From Duganella alba (GTDB taxonomy: Bacteria > Pseudomonadota > Gammaproteobacteria > Burkholderiales > Burkholderiaceae_D), in NCBI RefSeq assembly GCF_009674495.1, contig NZ_WKJN01000036.1, positions 1-57,295 on the forward strand: 57,295 nucleotides of DNA. Reading direction: 5' to 3'. Under the pieces are notes generated by a model that was not told where the DNA came from, did not search any database, and saw nothing but the letters and a program-made list of their open reading frames with translations. How positions within the stretch are numbered: the stretch's first letter is position 1; every line of letters begins with the position of its first letter. A program made the translations under genes and the position numbers. Positions 46,464 to 56,843 of this stretch are shown one piece after another.

Positions 46464-47828
46464 ATGTCCCGTCCTTCCGCGCCATTCAAACCATATCAGC
46501 CCCCTGTCCGCCAACGCGGACAGGCGCTGGTGTATGGCTTGTTTATGCTGATTTTCGGACTGGCGTCGCTGTTCTTCATGTTTAACACCGGCCAGTTAAC
46601 GGCTGAAAAAACCAAGCTGGTCAACACGGCGGATGCGGTGGCCTACAGTGCCGCTGTCATGCATGCCCGCGCGTTGAATTTTGACGCTTACACCAACCGC
46701 GCGCTGGTCGCCAATGAGATGACCATCGCGCAAATGGTGAGCCTGAAGTCGTGGCTCGACTATGCCAAAAACCACACCACCAGCATCACCCCGCTGTACT
46801 GCAATTCCTACACCAACGTGCCGGCCGCGCTGCTGCTGGACCATTACACGCCCTTGTGCATGGCGCTGGCCTACATTGGCCCGGCGGTATACGTCAACGC
46901 GGCCGACACCGTCGCCACGCCGATCATGCAGGGCACCGTGATCGCGTCGGAAGTGGCCAAGATCGCGCTGCAGGCGGCGCAGGTCACCATGTTCGCCACC
47001 TTTGTCCAGGCACGCAGTCAGGTCATGCAGGAAGTGGCGGACGCCAACTACGTCAACGACGGCACGGTCAAAGTCGACACCATTCCGCTCACCGACAACT
47101 ATCTGCTGTTCGACGGCCAGCCGTTCATTTCGCCGTATACCGGCAACGACCGTAAACGCATGGCCGACCTCGAGACCAAGGCGGTGGGCAATGAAAAATT
47201 CCTCAGCGACCGTGGCTGGTCCGATTCGTCGCTGATCAAGTGTTCGCTGCTGACGCCTATCCCGAGCGGCAACGCCAGCCATACTTTCAGCACCCAGCTT
47301 AACGGCCTGGACTCGTGGGAGGCTACCGACCGCGCCCGCATCACCACCGAGCGCTGGAAAAAGGGCAGCGGCATTTTCAGTATTCCGAAATGTCGCAGCG
47401 ACGTCAGCTACGGCCTGGGCAGCGGCGCCAAGGCGGCCCGCACCCATCCCTTCGGCAACGACTGGCAATACAGCGGCGTGCCGAGTTTTTTCGAACTGTC
47501 GTCGAAGGCGCTGGCCTACGGTCCGGGCAATAGCGATCCCGACAAGAAAGAAGCGCGGCTGCAATTCGCCATCCGCCTGACGCGCGCCAAGGCAGAGCAG
47601 CGCACCTCGGCCGGCACGTCTGACATCCGCCCCGCCGGCCGACTGGCCATTTTTAGCGGCGACCAGGCCAAGGACGTGATGGCCGCTGTCGCCACCTCCG
47701 AAGTGTTTTTTGATCGCATGGACGGCGTCAAGGAACTCGGTAGTTTGTTCAACCCCTATTGGCATGCGCACCTGGTCGGCAATAGCGCCGCCGTGACGGC
47801 TGCCGCCACTGCTTTACAGGAACCGTAG
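46464..47828 (+). CDS. Tad pilus assembly pseudopilin, TadG-like (large)
   Basis: A 454-residue exported protein. The N-terminus RQRGQALVYGLFMLIFGLASLFFMFNTGQLTAEKTKLVNTADAVAYSAAVMHARALNFDAYTNRALVANE matches the TadE/G-like family (PF13400 region), with a GQALVY class-III-like site. The rest is a large extracellular or periplasmic domain with scattered cysteines (LYCNSYTN, IKCSLLTP, IPKCRSDV). Such proteins are thought to cap or anchor the pilus. It lies 14 bases after the pilin gene. Confidence 0.8.
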   Translation: MSRPSAPFKPYQPPVRQRGQALVYGLFMLIFGLASLFFMFNTGQLTAEKTKLVNTADAVAYSAAVMHARALNFDAYTNRALVANEMTIAQMVSLKSWLDYAKNHTTSITPLYCNSYTNVPAALLLDHYTPLCMALAYIGPAVYVNAADTVATPIMQGTVIASEVAKIALQAAQVTMFATFVQARSQVMQEVADANYVNDGTVKVDTIPLTDNYLLFDGQPFISPYTGNDRKRMADLETKAVGNEKFLSDRGWSDSSLIKCSLLTPIPSGNASHTFSTQLNGLDSWEATDRARITTERWKKGSGIFSIPKCRSDVSYGLGSGAKAARTHPFGNDWQYSGVPSFFELSSKALAYGPGNSDPDKKEARLQFAIRLTRAKAEQRTSAGTSDIRPAGRLAIFSGDQAKDVMAAVATSEVFFDRMDGVKELGSLFNPYWHAHLVGNSAAVTAAATALQEP

Positions 47829-47830
47829 CA

Positions 47831-48739
47831 ATGCGTTATCTCCGTCACCCCATCGCCCGCCTGTGCGGCGCCAGCCTGCTGCTGTTGGCCGCCTGCGCGG
47901 CCGGCGCCACCACCACGCAGGAAGAGCAATTATTCAAGAGCCCGTCGCCGCACCAGGCGCTCAGCGGCGGCGCCATGGTCAGGGTACACCGCGCCCGGCT
48001 GGACGGTTATTCCGATCTCGGCGGCGGCAACGCCGCCGCAGTCGCCGCGCTGAAACAGGAAGTGCAGGCGTGCGTCGCCAGCCACCGCGGCGGTCAGGTC
48101 AAGCCGCCGAGCGCCTGGCCGGATTACCGCAGCGCCACGCGCACCGACGAGTACGTGGCCGCCAACCGGCGCATCGTCTATACCAGCGGCGTTGGCTACG
48201 TGGTGCATCCCGGCGACTGCAGCCTGATCAGTGAAGTGGTGGCCAGCGCCACCCTCAGCTCGGACCAGGGCAGTTGCCAGATCGACCTCAACCACAAAAC
48301 GGCCCGCGGCAATTGCGACCGTGGCGGCCATGCCGACGCGCCGCAGCCGCGTCCGCCAGGCCCTGGCAAGGACGAGGTGCTGCGCCAGATGGAACGCAAC
48401 CCGGCGCTGGCGGCGATGGCGGCGCAGATGAAGCAGATGCGCCAGTACGACCTGGTGCGCACGGGCGAACAGCGCACCATCCAGGGCGCGCGCTGCGAGG
48501 TGTGGCGCCAGCCGGTGCCGGGCAGCAGCAACGTCGGTACGTTTTGCTACGCCACCGGCGGCGCGTTTGTGCCGTACGGCGTGCGTGATGGCCGACTGGG
48601 GGGGCTGTTGATCGATAGCGCCACCACCGGCGGCCTGCAGCTGAAGGCGGTGGAGGTCAAGCTGGACACGCAGGTCAGCAGCGCGGTGTTTACGCCGTAT
48701 CTGGCGGCAGGCTTCACCCTCGAAAAGGAACAGCCATGA
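47831..48739 (+). CDS. Probable lipoprotein of unknown function, Tad-linked family member 2
   Basis: A 302-residue paralogue of the protein at 44665-45537 (blocks GYSDLGGGNAAAVAALKQEVQAC, AANRRIVY, GDCSLISEVVASATLSS, QMERNPALAAMAAQM, GEQRTIQGARCEVWRQPVP, SAVFTPYLAAGFTLEK). Its signal ends in LLLLAAC (lipobox, Cys22), so it may be a lipoprotein, unlike family member 1. It lies inside the Tad cluster, 2 bases after the TadG-like gene and overlapping the next by ATGA (48736-48739). A role in pilus assembly is suggested by location only. Confidence 0.6.
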   Translation: MRYLRHPIARLCGASLLLLAACAAGATTTQEEQLFKSPSPHQALSGGAMVRVHRARLDGYSDLGGGNAAAVAALKQEVQACVASHRGGQVKPPSAWPDYRSATRTDEYVAANRRIVYTSGVGYVVHPGDCSLISEVVASATLSSDQGSCQIDLNHKTARGNCDRGGHADAPQPRPPGPGKDEVLRQMERNPALAAMAAQMKQMRQYDLVRTGEQRTIQGARCEVWRQPVPGSSNVGTFCYATGGAFVPYGVRDGRLGGLLIDSATTGGLQLKAVEVKLDTQVSSAVFTPYLAAGFTLEKEQP

Positions 48740-49584
48740 CGCCGCGCGCGCGCCGTCAGCGCGGCCAGGCGCTGACCGAGTTTATCGTCGTTGCGCTGGC
48801 GCTGGTGCCGCTGTTCCTGCTCATGCCGATGATCGGCAAGTACCAGGACATGGCCCACGCCACCGAGATGGCCAGCCGCTATGTGGCCTTCGACGCCATC
48901 GCCAACAACGCCAACAGCGCCAGCGGCTTCAAGGATCCGGCGCAACTGGCAGCCGAGGTGCGGCGGCGCTTTTTCAGCAATGCCGATGCGTCCATCAAGA
49001 CCGGCGACGAGGCGGGCGACTTCAACGCCAACCGTAACCTGATGTGGACCGATCCGCAGGGCGAGCCGTTGATCCGCAAGTTTGGCGACGTCACCGTCAG
49101 CTTCGGTCCCGGCAACGGCCCGAACAACGCCGACGGCATGCGCGGTGCCGCCGACCGCAAGCCGTTCAATGCGCTGCCGGTGTATGAGACCGCCGAAATG
49201 ATGGGGCTGCAGAGCGGTATCTACCAGGCCAATGTGCACGTTACGCTCGGCAATGTCGATCAGCTGCTGGGCAACTATGCGTCCACCTACAAGGAATTGG
49301 GCCAGTTGAGCTTGTCGATGACGCGCAGCACCACGCTGCTGGTCAATCCGTGGACCGCCGCCGATGCCAACGCCATTCACCAGCGTCTGTCGCACACCTT
49401 GATTTTTCCCGGCCAGGTGTTGAATGACCCGAGCAAGGCCAAGCCGATCAAAGACGCCGTCGCGCTGGCCGTCGATGCGATGGAATGGCCGGATTGTTTC
49501 CCCGGCATCTGCAGCGGCAAGGGCCCCAAGCTCGGCGAACTGAGCTATTTTGATGAAGTCGTGCCAGTGGACCGCAGACCATGA
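48736..49584 (+). CDS. TadE-like pseudopilin
   Basis: A 282-residue protein with an N-terminal basic stretch and a G-QALTEF-IVVALALVPLFLLMPMIGKYQDM signal typical of TadE (class III prepilin-like, processed after Gly). Then a long C-terminal domain (AFDAIANNANSASGFKDPAQLAAEVRRRFF...DVTVSFGPGNGPNN) ends in a Cys-containing DCFPGICSGKGP. TadE-like pseudopilins are longer than Flp pilins and prime pilus assembly. ATGA overlaps on both sides show tight coupling. Confidence 0.8.
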   Translation: MTPRARRQRGQALTEFIVVALALVPLFLLMPMIGKYQDMAHATEMASRYVAFDAIANNANSASGFKDPAQLAAEVRRRFFSNADASIKTGDEAGDFNANRNLMWTDPQGEPLIRKFGDVTVSFGPGNGPNNADGMRGAADRKPFNALPVYETAEMMGLQSGIYQANVHVTLGNVDQLLGNYASTYKELGQLSLSMTRSTTLLVNPWTAADANAIHQRLSHTLIFPGQVLNDPSKAKPIKDAVALAVDAMEWPDCFPGICSGKGPKLGELSYFDEVVPVDRRP

Positions 49585-50363
49585 GGCCGCCCATGACCTG
49601 GTCGCGTCGCCTGCTCGGACTGCTGACGCTGGCCGCCGGCGCCGCCGTCTGCCTGCTGGCGCTGGTCGCCGGCCTGGCGCGCGCCAGCGCTGCGGCGGAC
49701 TGGCCCGGGGCGCCATTGCCGGATGATGCCGAATCGTTCCGCATCGGCCCGCGGATGACGGTGGACGGCACGCCGATGCAACTGCAGGGCTTCCAGTCGC
49801 CGCAGCGCCCGGAAGCCCTGGTCAGCTGGTTCCGCGCCCAGTTGCCGCCGCCGCTGCTGGAAAACACCGTCAACGGCAAGCTGGTGCTCGGCCATCCGCA
49901 GGGCAACTACTTCATCACCATCCAGCTGGCAGCGAGCGGCCAGGGGACGCGCGGGGTGGTGGCGGTCAGCGATTTGCGCGGCGCCATGATCCAGCGCGCG
50001 GCCGGCGATGCCGCAGCCGACAAGCTGCTGGCCGGCTTCCCTGCCGGCACGCAGGTGGTGGGGGCGATGAACGCGACGGAGCAGGCGCGCAGCGCTACCT
50101 TCGTCGCGCTGGTCAACCGCTACAGCGAAGAGGTCAACCGCGAACGGCTGGTCGAACTGCTGCAGGCGGACGGCTTGCGCCTGGAACGCGCGGCCCAGGC
50201 CGATCCGGCCAGTGAAGCGCAACTGCCGTCCGGCGTGACGGTCGGCAGCACGCTGTTTTTCCGCGGCGATGGCAAGGAGGCAACGGCGGTGATCACGCGC
50301 GGCGCCGACAACCAGGTGACCGTGGTGCTGAACACGGTCACCCATATGGAGCAATTCCAATGA
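49581..50363 (+). CDS. Membrane-anchored protein of unknown function in the Tad cluster
   Basis: A 260-residue protein with an N-terminal helix (RRLLGLLTLAAGAAVCLLALVAGLARA) and a periplasmic domain containing LQGFQSPQRPEALVSWFRAQLPPPLLENTVNGKLVLGHPQGNYFITIQL and a later AQLPSGVTVGSTLFFRGDGKEATAVITRGADNQVTVVLNTV strand-rich part. I do not recognise a family. Its position between TadE-like and small pilin genes, with ATGA overlaps on both sides, suggests a pilus accessory role, perhaps pilotin-like. Confidence 0.6.
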   Translation: MRPPMTWSRRLLGLLTLAAGAAVCLLALVAGLARASAAADWPGAPLPDDAESFRIGPRMTVDGTPMQLQGFQSPQRPEALVSWFRAQLPPPLLENTVNGKLVLGHPQGNYFITIQLAASGQGTRGVVAVSDLRGAMIQRAAGDAAADKLLAGFPAGTQVVGAMNATEQARSATFVALVNRYSEEVNRERLVELLQADGLRLERAAQADPASEAQLPSGVTVGSTLFFRGDGKEATAVITRGADNQVTVVLNTVTHMEQFQ

Positions 50364-50551
50364 AGCATCGTCCAGCCGGCTATAGCACGGTGGAATATAT
50401 CGTGGTGTGCGCGGCGCTGGCGTTTGCGCTGTTCGTGCCGATCGCCGACAGCGCCTCCGGCGGCGCGCCCAAGACCACGGTCGAGGTGGTGCTCGACCTG
50501 CTGCAAAAAGGCTACCAGGATTTTAGCCACGCCATTTCCTTACCCATCTGA
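50360..50551 (+). CDS. Small Flp-type pilin-like protein, 63 aa
   Basis: A 63-residue protein with a prepilin-like N-terminus: MKHRPAG followed by YSTVEYIVVCAALAFALF, giving Gly(-1) and Glu at +5, Tyr at +6, the classical Flp signature. The short polar tail (SASGGAPKTTVEVVLDLLQKGYQDFSHAISLPI) is typical of Flp length. It overlaps the previous gene by ATGA at 50360. It may be the true minor pilin, or an alternative major pilin to the longer one at 46165. Confidence 0.75.
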   Translation: MKHRPAGYSTVEYIVVCAALAFALFVPIADSASGGAPKTTVEVVLDLLQKGYQDFSHAISLPI

Positions 50552-50573
50552 ACTTTAACCACAAGCCGGTATC

Positions 50574-51545
50574 ATGAACCTCGATAAACTCAAACAGCTG
50601 CGCCATGTCCGTCCCGGCAAGACCTGGATCATCCTCGGCATTGCGCTGGCCATAGGCGGACTGGCGGCGTTTGCCGCCAACTCCTTTCTCAGCAAACAAG
50701 TCGAAGCGATCGAGGCGCGCGGCAAGGGCAAGATGGTCAACGTGGTGGTGGCCAAGACCGACATCGCGCGTGGCGTCAAGCTCGACAATCACAACGTCGC
50801 CGTGCGCAGCGTGCCGAGCGAATATGCGCACTCGGTGGCGGTGACGCCGGACGACTTCGCCCGCATCGATGGCCAGCCGTTGGCGTATCCGGTGAAGGCC
50901 GGCGAAATGATCCTGTGGGGCCTGATGGAAACGCAGCGCGCGCCGACGTTTTCGGCGCGGGTGGAGAACGGCCGGCGCGCGATGACGGTGCCGGTGGACG
51001 AAATCAACTCGATCTCCGGCATGCTGGAGCCGGGCGACATGATCGACCTGATCGTCACTGTCACGCAAAACGAGAAAAAGCTGACCTTCCCGCTGCTGCA
51101 GAAAGTGCATGTGATGGCCACCGGCCAGCGCTCGGTCGACGATCCGGCCGGCGGTCCGCGCAAGAACTATTCCACCGTCACCATCGACACCACGCCGGCG
51201 CAGGCGCAGAACCTGATCGTCGCGCGCGACGTCGGCAAGCTGACCGCCTTGCTGCGCAATCCGCAGGACGAGGAGGCGATCGGCGCCGAGGCCAACGACC
51301 TGGCTTCGCTGATGGGCTTCAAGGCCCGCCTGAAAGCGGCCGGCGGCGCCGGCGCTGGGCCGGCCGTACCGCGCGCCGTGCCCGTCATCTACGGCAACGG
51401 CAAGGTGCCGCCGGAAGCGTTGCACCTGCGCCGCGTGGCCGGCGCCAAGGGCGCGGCGCCAGTGGAAGCCGCGCCAACGCCAGCCGCGCCGGCCGCCGAC
51501 GCCGCTGCGGCCGATGAGCAAGCGCCAAGTCTCGGCATGCGCTGA
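50574..51545 (+). CDS. cpaB: Flp pilus assembly protein CpaB/RcpC
   Basis: A 323-residue protein with an N-terminal helix (WIILGIALAIGGLAAFAANSFLS), a SAF-like domain (VVVAKTDIARGVKLDNHNVAVRSVPSEYAHSVAVTPDDFARIDGQPLAYPVKAGEMIL) and the RcpC domain (GRRAMTVPVDEINSISGMLEPGDMIDLIVTV). It sits in the periplasm with the secretin and is needed for Tad pilus assembly. It ends in an Ala-rich tail (PVEAAPTPAAPAADAAAADE). The gap to cpaC is 35 bp. Confidence 0.92.
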   Translation: MNLDKLKQLRHVRPGKTWIILGIALAIGGLAAFAANSFLSKQVEAIEARGKGKMVNVVVAKTDIARGVKLDNHNVAVRSVPSEYAHSVAVTPDDFARIDGQPLAYPVKAGEMILWGLMETQRAPTFSARVENGRRAMTVPVDEINSISGMLEPGDMIDLIVTVTQNEKKLTFPLLQKVHVMATGQRSVDDPAGGPRKNYSTVTIDTTPAQAQNLIVARDVGKLTALLRNPQDEEAIGAEANDLASLMGFKARLKAAGGAGAGPAVPRAVPVIYGNGKVPPEALHLRRVAGAKGAAPVEAAPTPAAPAADAAAADEQAPSLGMR

Positions 51546-51580
51546 ACGCCATTCCACCACCATACAAGAACAAGATCATC

Positions 51581-53160
51581 ATGAACGCACGCACAACCCG
51601 TTTGCCACACTACGCCCGCCTGCCCTCGTTTTATTTGTTGACCCTGCTTTATGCGGCCTCCGCCATGGCGCAGACAGCTGCTGTGCCGGCAGCGCCGGCG
51701 GCCCAGCGCGCGCCGGCCCCCGCGCCCGCTGCCCCGGAGCGCACTGGCGTGACCGAGGTCGGCAAAAACAAGATCAAGCGCACCGCGCCCAAGACCGTCG
51801 AACCGTACGCGCCGATCGATCCGCAGGGGGACGCCGTGCCGGTGCCCGAGATCGAGCTGTTTCTCGGCGAGTCGCGGGTCTATCCGACGCCGGGCGTGGC
51901 CCGCATCGCCATCGGCAACGGCGGCGTCATCGCCGCCACCGCGCTGGATGACCGCGAGGTGCTGGTGTCGGGCAACGGCATTGGCACCTCGTCGTTGTTC
52001 GTCTGGAACGAGGATGGACGCTATCAGCGCATCCGCGTCACCGTGGTGCCGGGCGACACCGCGCGCATCTCGCGCGAGGTGGCCGCCTTCCTGACCCGCA
52101 TCCCCAAGGCCACCGCTTCGGTGGTGGGCGACAAGGTGATCGTCGAAGGCGACGATCTGTCCGATGCCGACCGCGAAAAAGTTGCCGAGATGGCCAAGCG
52201 CTATCCGCAAATCGTCAACTTCACCAGCCCGATCGGCTGGGAGCAGACCGTGCTGATGGACGTCAAGGTGGTCGAGTTCCCGAAGACCGAGCTGCGTGAG
52301 CTGGGCCTGAAATGGAACCCGACCGGCGGTGGCGCCATCGGCGCCATCTGGATGCCGTCCAGCCGGGGCGACGTCGGCGGCAACAGCGGACGCGTCATCA
52401 CCATCACCTCGCCCACCAACCAGCAGCCGCCGATCACGTCGATTGGCCAGACCGGCTATGGCGTCAGCCTGCCGTCCAATCTGACCATCATGAGCGCGGT
52501 GAACCTGGGGCTGAACGCGCAGCTGACGGCGCTGGAGCAGAACGGCACCGCCAGCATCCTGGCCGAGCCGCAGCTGTCGACCCGCAGCGGCTACCGCGCC
52601 AGCTTCCTGGCCGGCGGCGAATTCCCGTACTCGGTGTCGAACGCCAATGGCACCACGGTGATCTTCAAGCCCTACGGCATCAAGCTCGATATCGAGCCGC
52701 GCGTGGGCCGCAACGGCGTGATTCGCGCACAGATCGACTCCGAGGTCAGCTCGATCGACGGCACGGTGAGCGCGGTCGGCGGTCCGGCGCTGCTGACGCG
52801 CCGCACCAAGACCGAATTTAACGTCCAGGCCGGCCAGACCATCGTGCTGTCCGGACTGCTGCAACGAACCCAGAGCAAGGACATCGATCAGGTGCCCTTG
52901 CTGGGCGATATCCCGGTGTTGGGCGCATTGTTCCGTTCCAAGCGCTTCCAGAACAAGGAAACCGAGCTGGTGGTGTTTGTCACGCCGACCATCGTCGACA
53001 GCCGCACGCCGGGCCTGGTCGATCGCATCGAAAAAACCGGCCAGCGGCTCGGGACGACGCTGGACCGCTCGCCCTATCTGAGTGATCCGCTGCAACCGGG
53101 CAGAGACGCCACCCAGCTGCCGCCAGCGCCCGCGGCGCCGGCCAGCCAGGAGCCGCGGCC

Positions 53161-53164
<4 letters not shown>
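51581..53164 (+). CDS. cpaC: Tad secretin CpaC/RcpA
   Basis: A 527-residue outer-membrane secretin: signal peptide, a Pro/Ala linker, an N-terminal BON-like/pilus domain (IELFLGESRVYPTPGVARIAIGNGGVIAATALDDREVLVSGNGIGTSSLFVW), KVIVEGDDLSDADREKVAEMAKRYPQIVNF and the secretin core (LTALEQNGTASILAEPQLSTRSGYRASFLAGGEFPY ... GQTIVLSGLLQRTQSKDIDQVPLLGDIPVLGALFRSKRFQNKETELVVFVTPTIV). It forms the pore for the Tad pilus. Its end overlaps cpaF as ATGA (53161-53164). Confidence 0.93.
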
Positions 53165-55034
<1,870 letters not shown>

Positions 55035-55038
<4 letters not shown>

Positions 55039-55895
55039 ACGGCCAGCATGCGGTGATCCTGATCAGCGTCGTGATGGCGCTGGCGGCAGCCTTGCTGGCG
55101 TGGTTTGTCATCGACGTCGGCAGTGGTACGCTGAAGCGCTATCGCGCCAGCTTCACCGAGCGCGCCGGCTTCCAGGTGCGCGAGTTCTTCCTGTTCATCG
55201 ATCCGCGCCAGCTGTTCGCGGTGAACATGGCGGGCATGGTGATGGGCGCGCTGGTGATCGGCGTCGCCGCCCACAGCGTGATCCTCGGCGTGGTCACCCT
55301 GGCCGGACTGGGTTTTGCCCCGCGCATCGTGTACCGCACCATGCGCCAGCGGCGCATGGTGCGCTTTGAATCGCAGCTGCCGGATGCGCTGATGATGCTG
55401 GCCGGCGGCATGCGCGCCGGCGCCGGTTTCGGTTCGGCGCTGGCGCAACTGGTGGCCGAGGCGCCGGCGCCGCTGGGGCAGGAGTTCTCACTGATGCTGC
55501 GTGAGCAACGCATCGGTGTGACGCTGGAGCAGAGCCTGAGCAACCTGGCGCACCGGGTGCCGACCCAGACCACCACCCTGGTGGTGTCGGCGATGCGCAT
55601 CGCCGCCGAGACCGGCGGCGGCCTGGCCGAGACGCTGGAGCGCACCGCCGGCACCATCCGCAGCCGACTGCAGATGGAAGGCAAGATCAAGGCGCTGACG
55701 GCGCAGGGCAAGCTGCAGGCCTGGGTGGTCGGCCTGCTGCCGATCCTGCTGGGCATGGTGTTGAGCAAGATGGAGCCGGCCGCCATGGACTTGTTGTGGA
55801 GCACCCGCATGGGCTGGGCCACGCTGGTGGCCGTGGCCATCTTGGAGATGATGGGCGTGTATGTGATCCGCAAGATCATCGCCATCGACGTCTGA
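55035..55895 (+). CDS. tadB: Tad inner-membrane platform protein TadB
   Basis: A 286-residue GspF-like membrane protein (T2SSF domain): an N-terminal helix, a cytoplasmic stretch with RASFTERAGFQVREFFLFIDPRQLF, the core FESQLPDALMMLAGGMRAGAGFGSALAQLVAEAPAPLGQEFSLMLREQRIGVTLEQSLSNLAHRVPTQTTTLVVSAMRIAAETGGGLAETLERTAGTIRSRLQMEGKIKALTAQGKLQAWVVGLLPILLGM and C-terminal helices. Partner of TadC as the platform under the ATPase. ATGA overlap with cpaF and 11 bp before tadC. Confidence 0.92.
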
Positions 55896-55906
55896 CGGAG
55901 AAAGTA

Positions 55907-56839
55907 ATGGGAAACCTGTTATTGCAACACCGCGCGGCGGTGATCGTGGTGGTGGCGCTGCTGTGCGGGGTGTCCGCCACGCTGCTGGCCTGGCTGTGCA
56001 GCCGGGCGCTGTCGGCGGTGCCGCAAGAAGACCGCATTTACAAGGACGATCCGCCATTGGGATTCCGCCTGGCCTGGTGGCCGATCCGCTGGGTCAGCTA
56101 CTTCATCGAACCATGGATTTCGGTGCGCCAGCATGCGGCCTTGCTGGCCACCTTGCGCCAGGCCGGGCTGGACTACACGCTCAGCCCGGCGCAACTGGTG
56201 GCGGCCAAGCTGATCGCCGGTCTGACCGTGATGCTGTTGTGCTGGTGGGGCCTGGGCAGCTTCGACACGGCGCTGCCTGGCGAGCGCGGCTTCTCGCTGG
56301 CCGTGTACCTGGAACTCGGCTTGGCCGGTGCCTTGCTGGGATTTTTCTATCCACGTATCTGGCTGCGCGACTTGCTGAAGACGCGTCGCAGCGAGCTGCT
56401 GAAGACGCTGCCGTTCTATCTGGACATCATCACCTTGTGCGTCGAAGCCGGCCTGAACCTGCAGGGCGCGCTGAACCAGGCGGTGGCCAAGGGGCCGAAG
56501 GGCGTGCTGCGCAGCGAGATCCAGCGCGTGCTGCGCGATATCCGTGCCGGCAAGGCGCGCGCCGACGCGCTGCGCGGCATGGCCGAACGCCTCAACGAAC
56601 CGAACGTGACGCACTTCGTGACCGCCGTGATCCAGGCCGAACGCATGGGCATGAACCTGGGGCCGGTGCTGCGCGCGCAGGCCGACCAGCGCCGTTCCGA
56701 GCGCTTTCTGCGTGCCGAGAAACTGGCGATGGAAGCGCCGGTAAAAATGCTGTTCCCGCTGATCGCCTTTATTTTTCCTTGTACCTTCATCGTCCTGTTC
56801 TTCCCGATCGCGATGAAGTTCATGCATCCGGGAACCTGA
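55907..56839 (+). CDS. tadC: Tad inner-membrane platform protein TadC
   Basis: A 310-residue GspF-like protein, the TadC counterpart: LRDLLKTRRSELLKTLPFYLDIITLCVEAGLNLQGALNQAVAKGPKGVLRSEIQRVLRDIRAGKARADALRGMAERLNEPNVTHFVTAVIQAERMGMNLGPVLRAQADQRRSERFLRAEKLAMEAPVKMLFPLIAFIFPCTFIVLFFPIAMKF. The order ATPase-TadB-TadC is standard. ATG at 55907 follows CGGAGA. Confidence 0.92.
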   Translation: MGNLLLQHRAAVIVVVALLCGVSATLLAWLCSRALSAVPQEDRIYKDDPPLGFRLAWWPIRWVSYFIEPWISVRQHAALLATLRQAGLDYTLSPAQLVAAKLIAGLTVMLLCWWGLGSFDTALPGERGFSLAVYLELGLAGALLGFFYPRIWLRDLLKTRRSELLKTLPFYLDIITLCVEAGLNLQGALNQAVAKGPKGVLRSEIQRVLRDIRAGKARADALRGMAERLNEPNVTHFVTAVIQAERMGMNLGPVLRAQADQRRSERFLRAEKLAMEAPVKMLFPLIAFIFPCTFIVLFFPIAMKFMHPGT

Positions 56840-56843
56840 CGCC

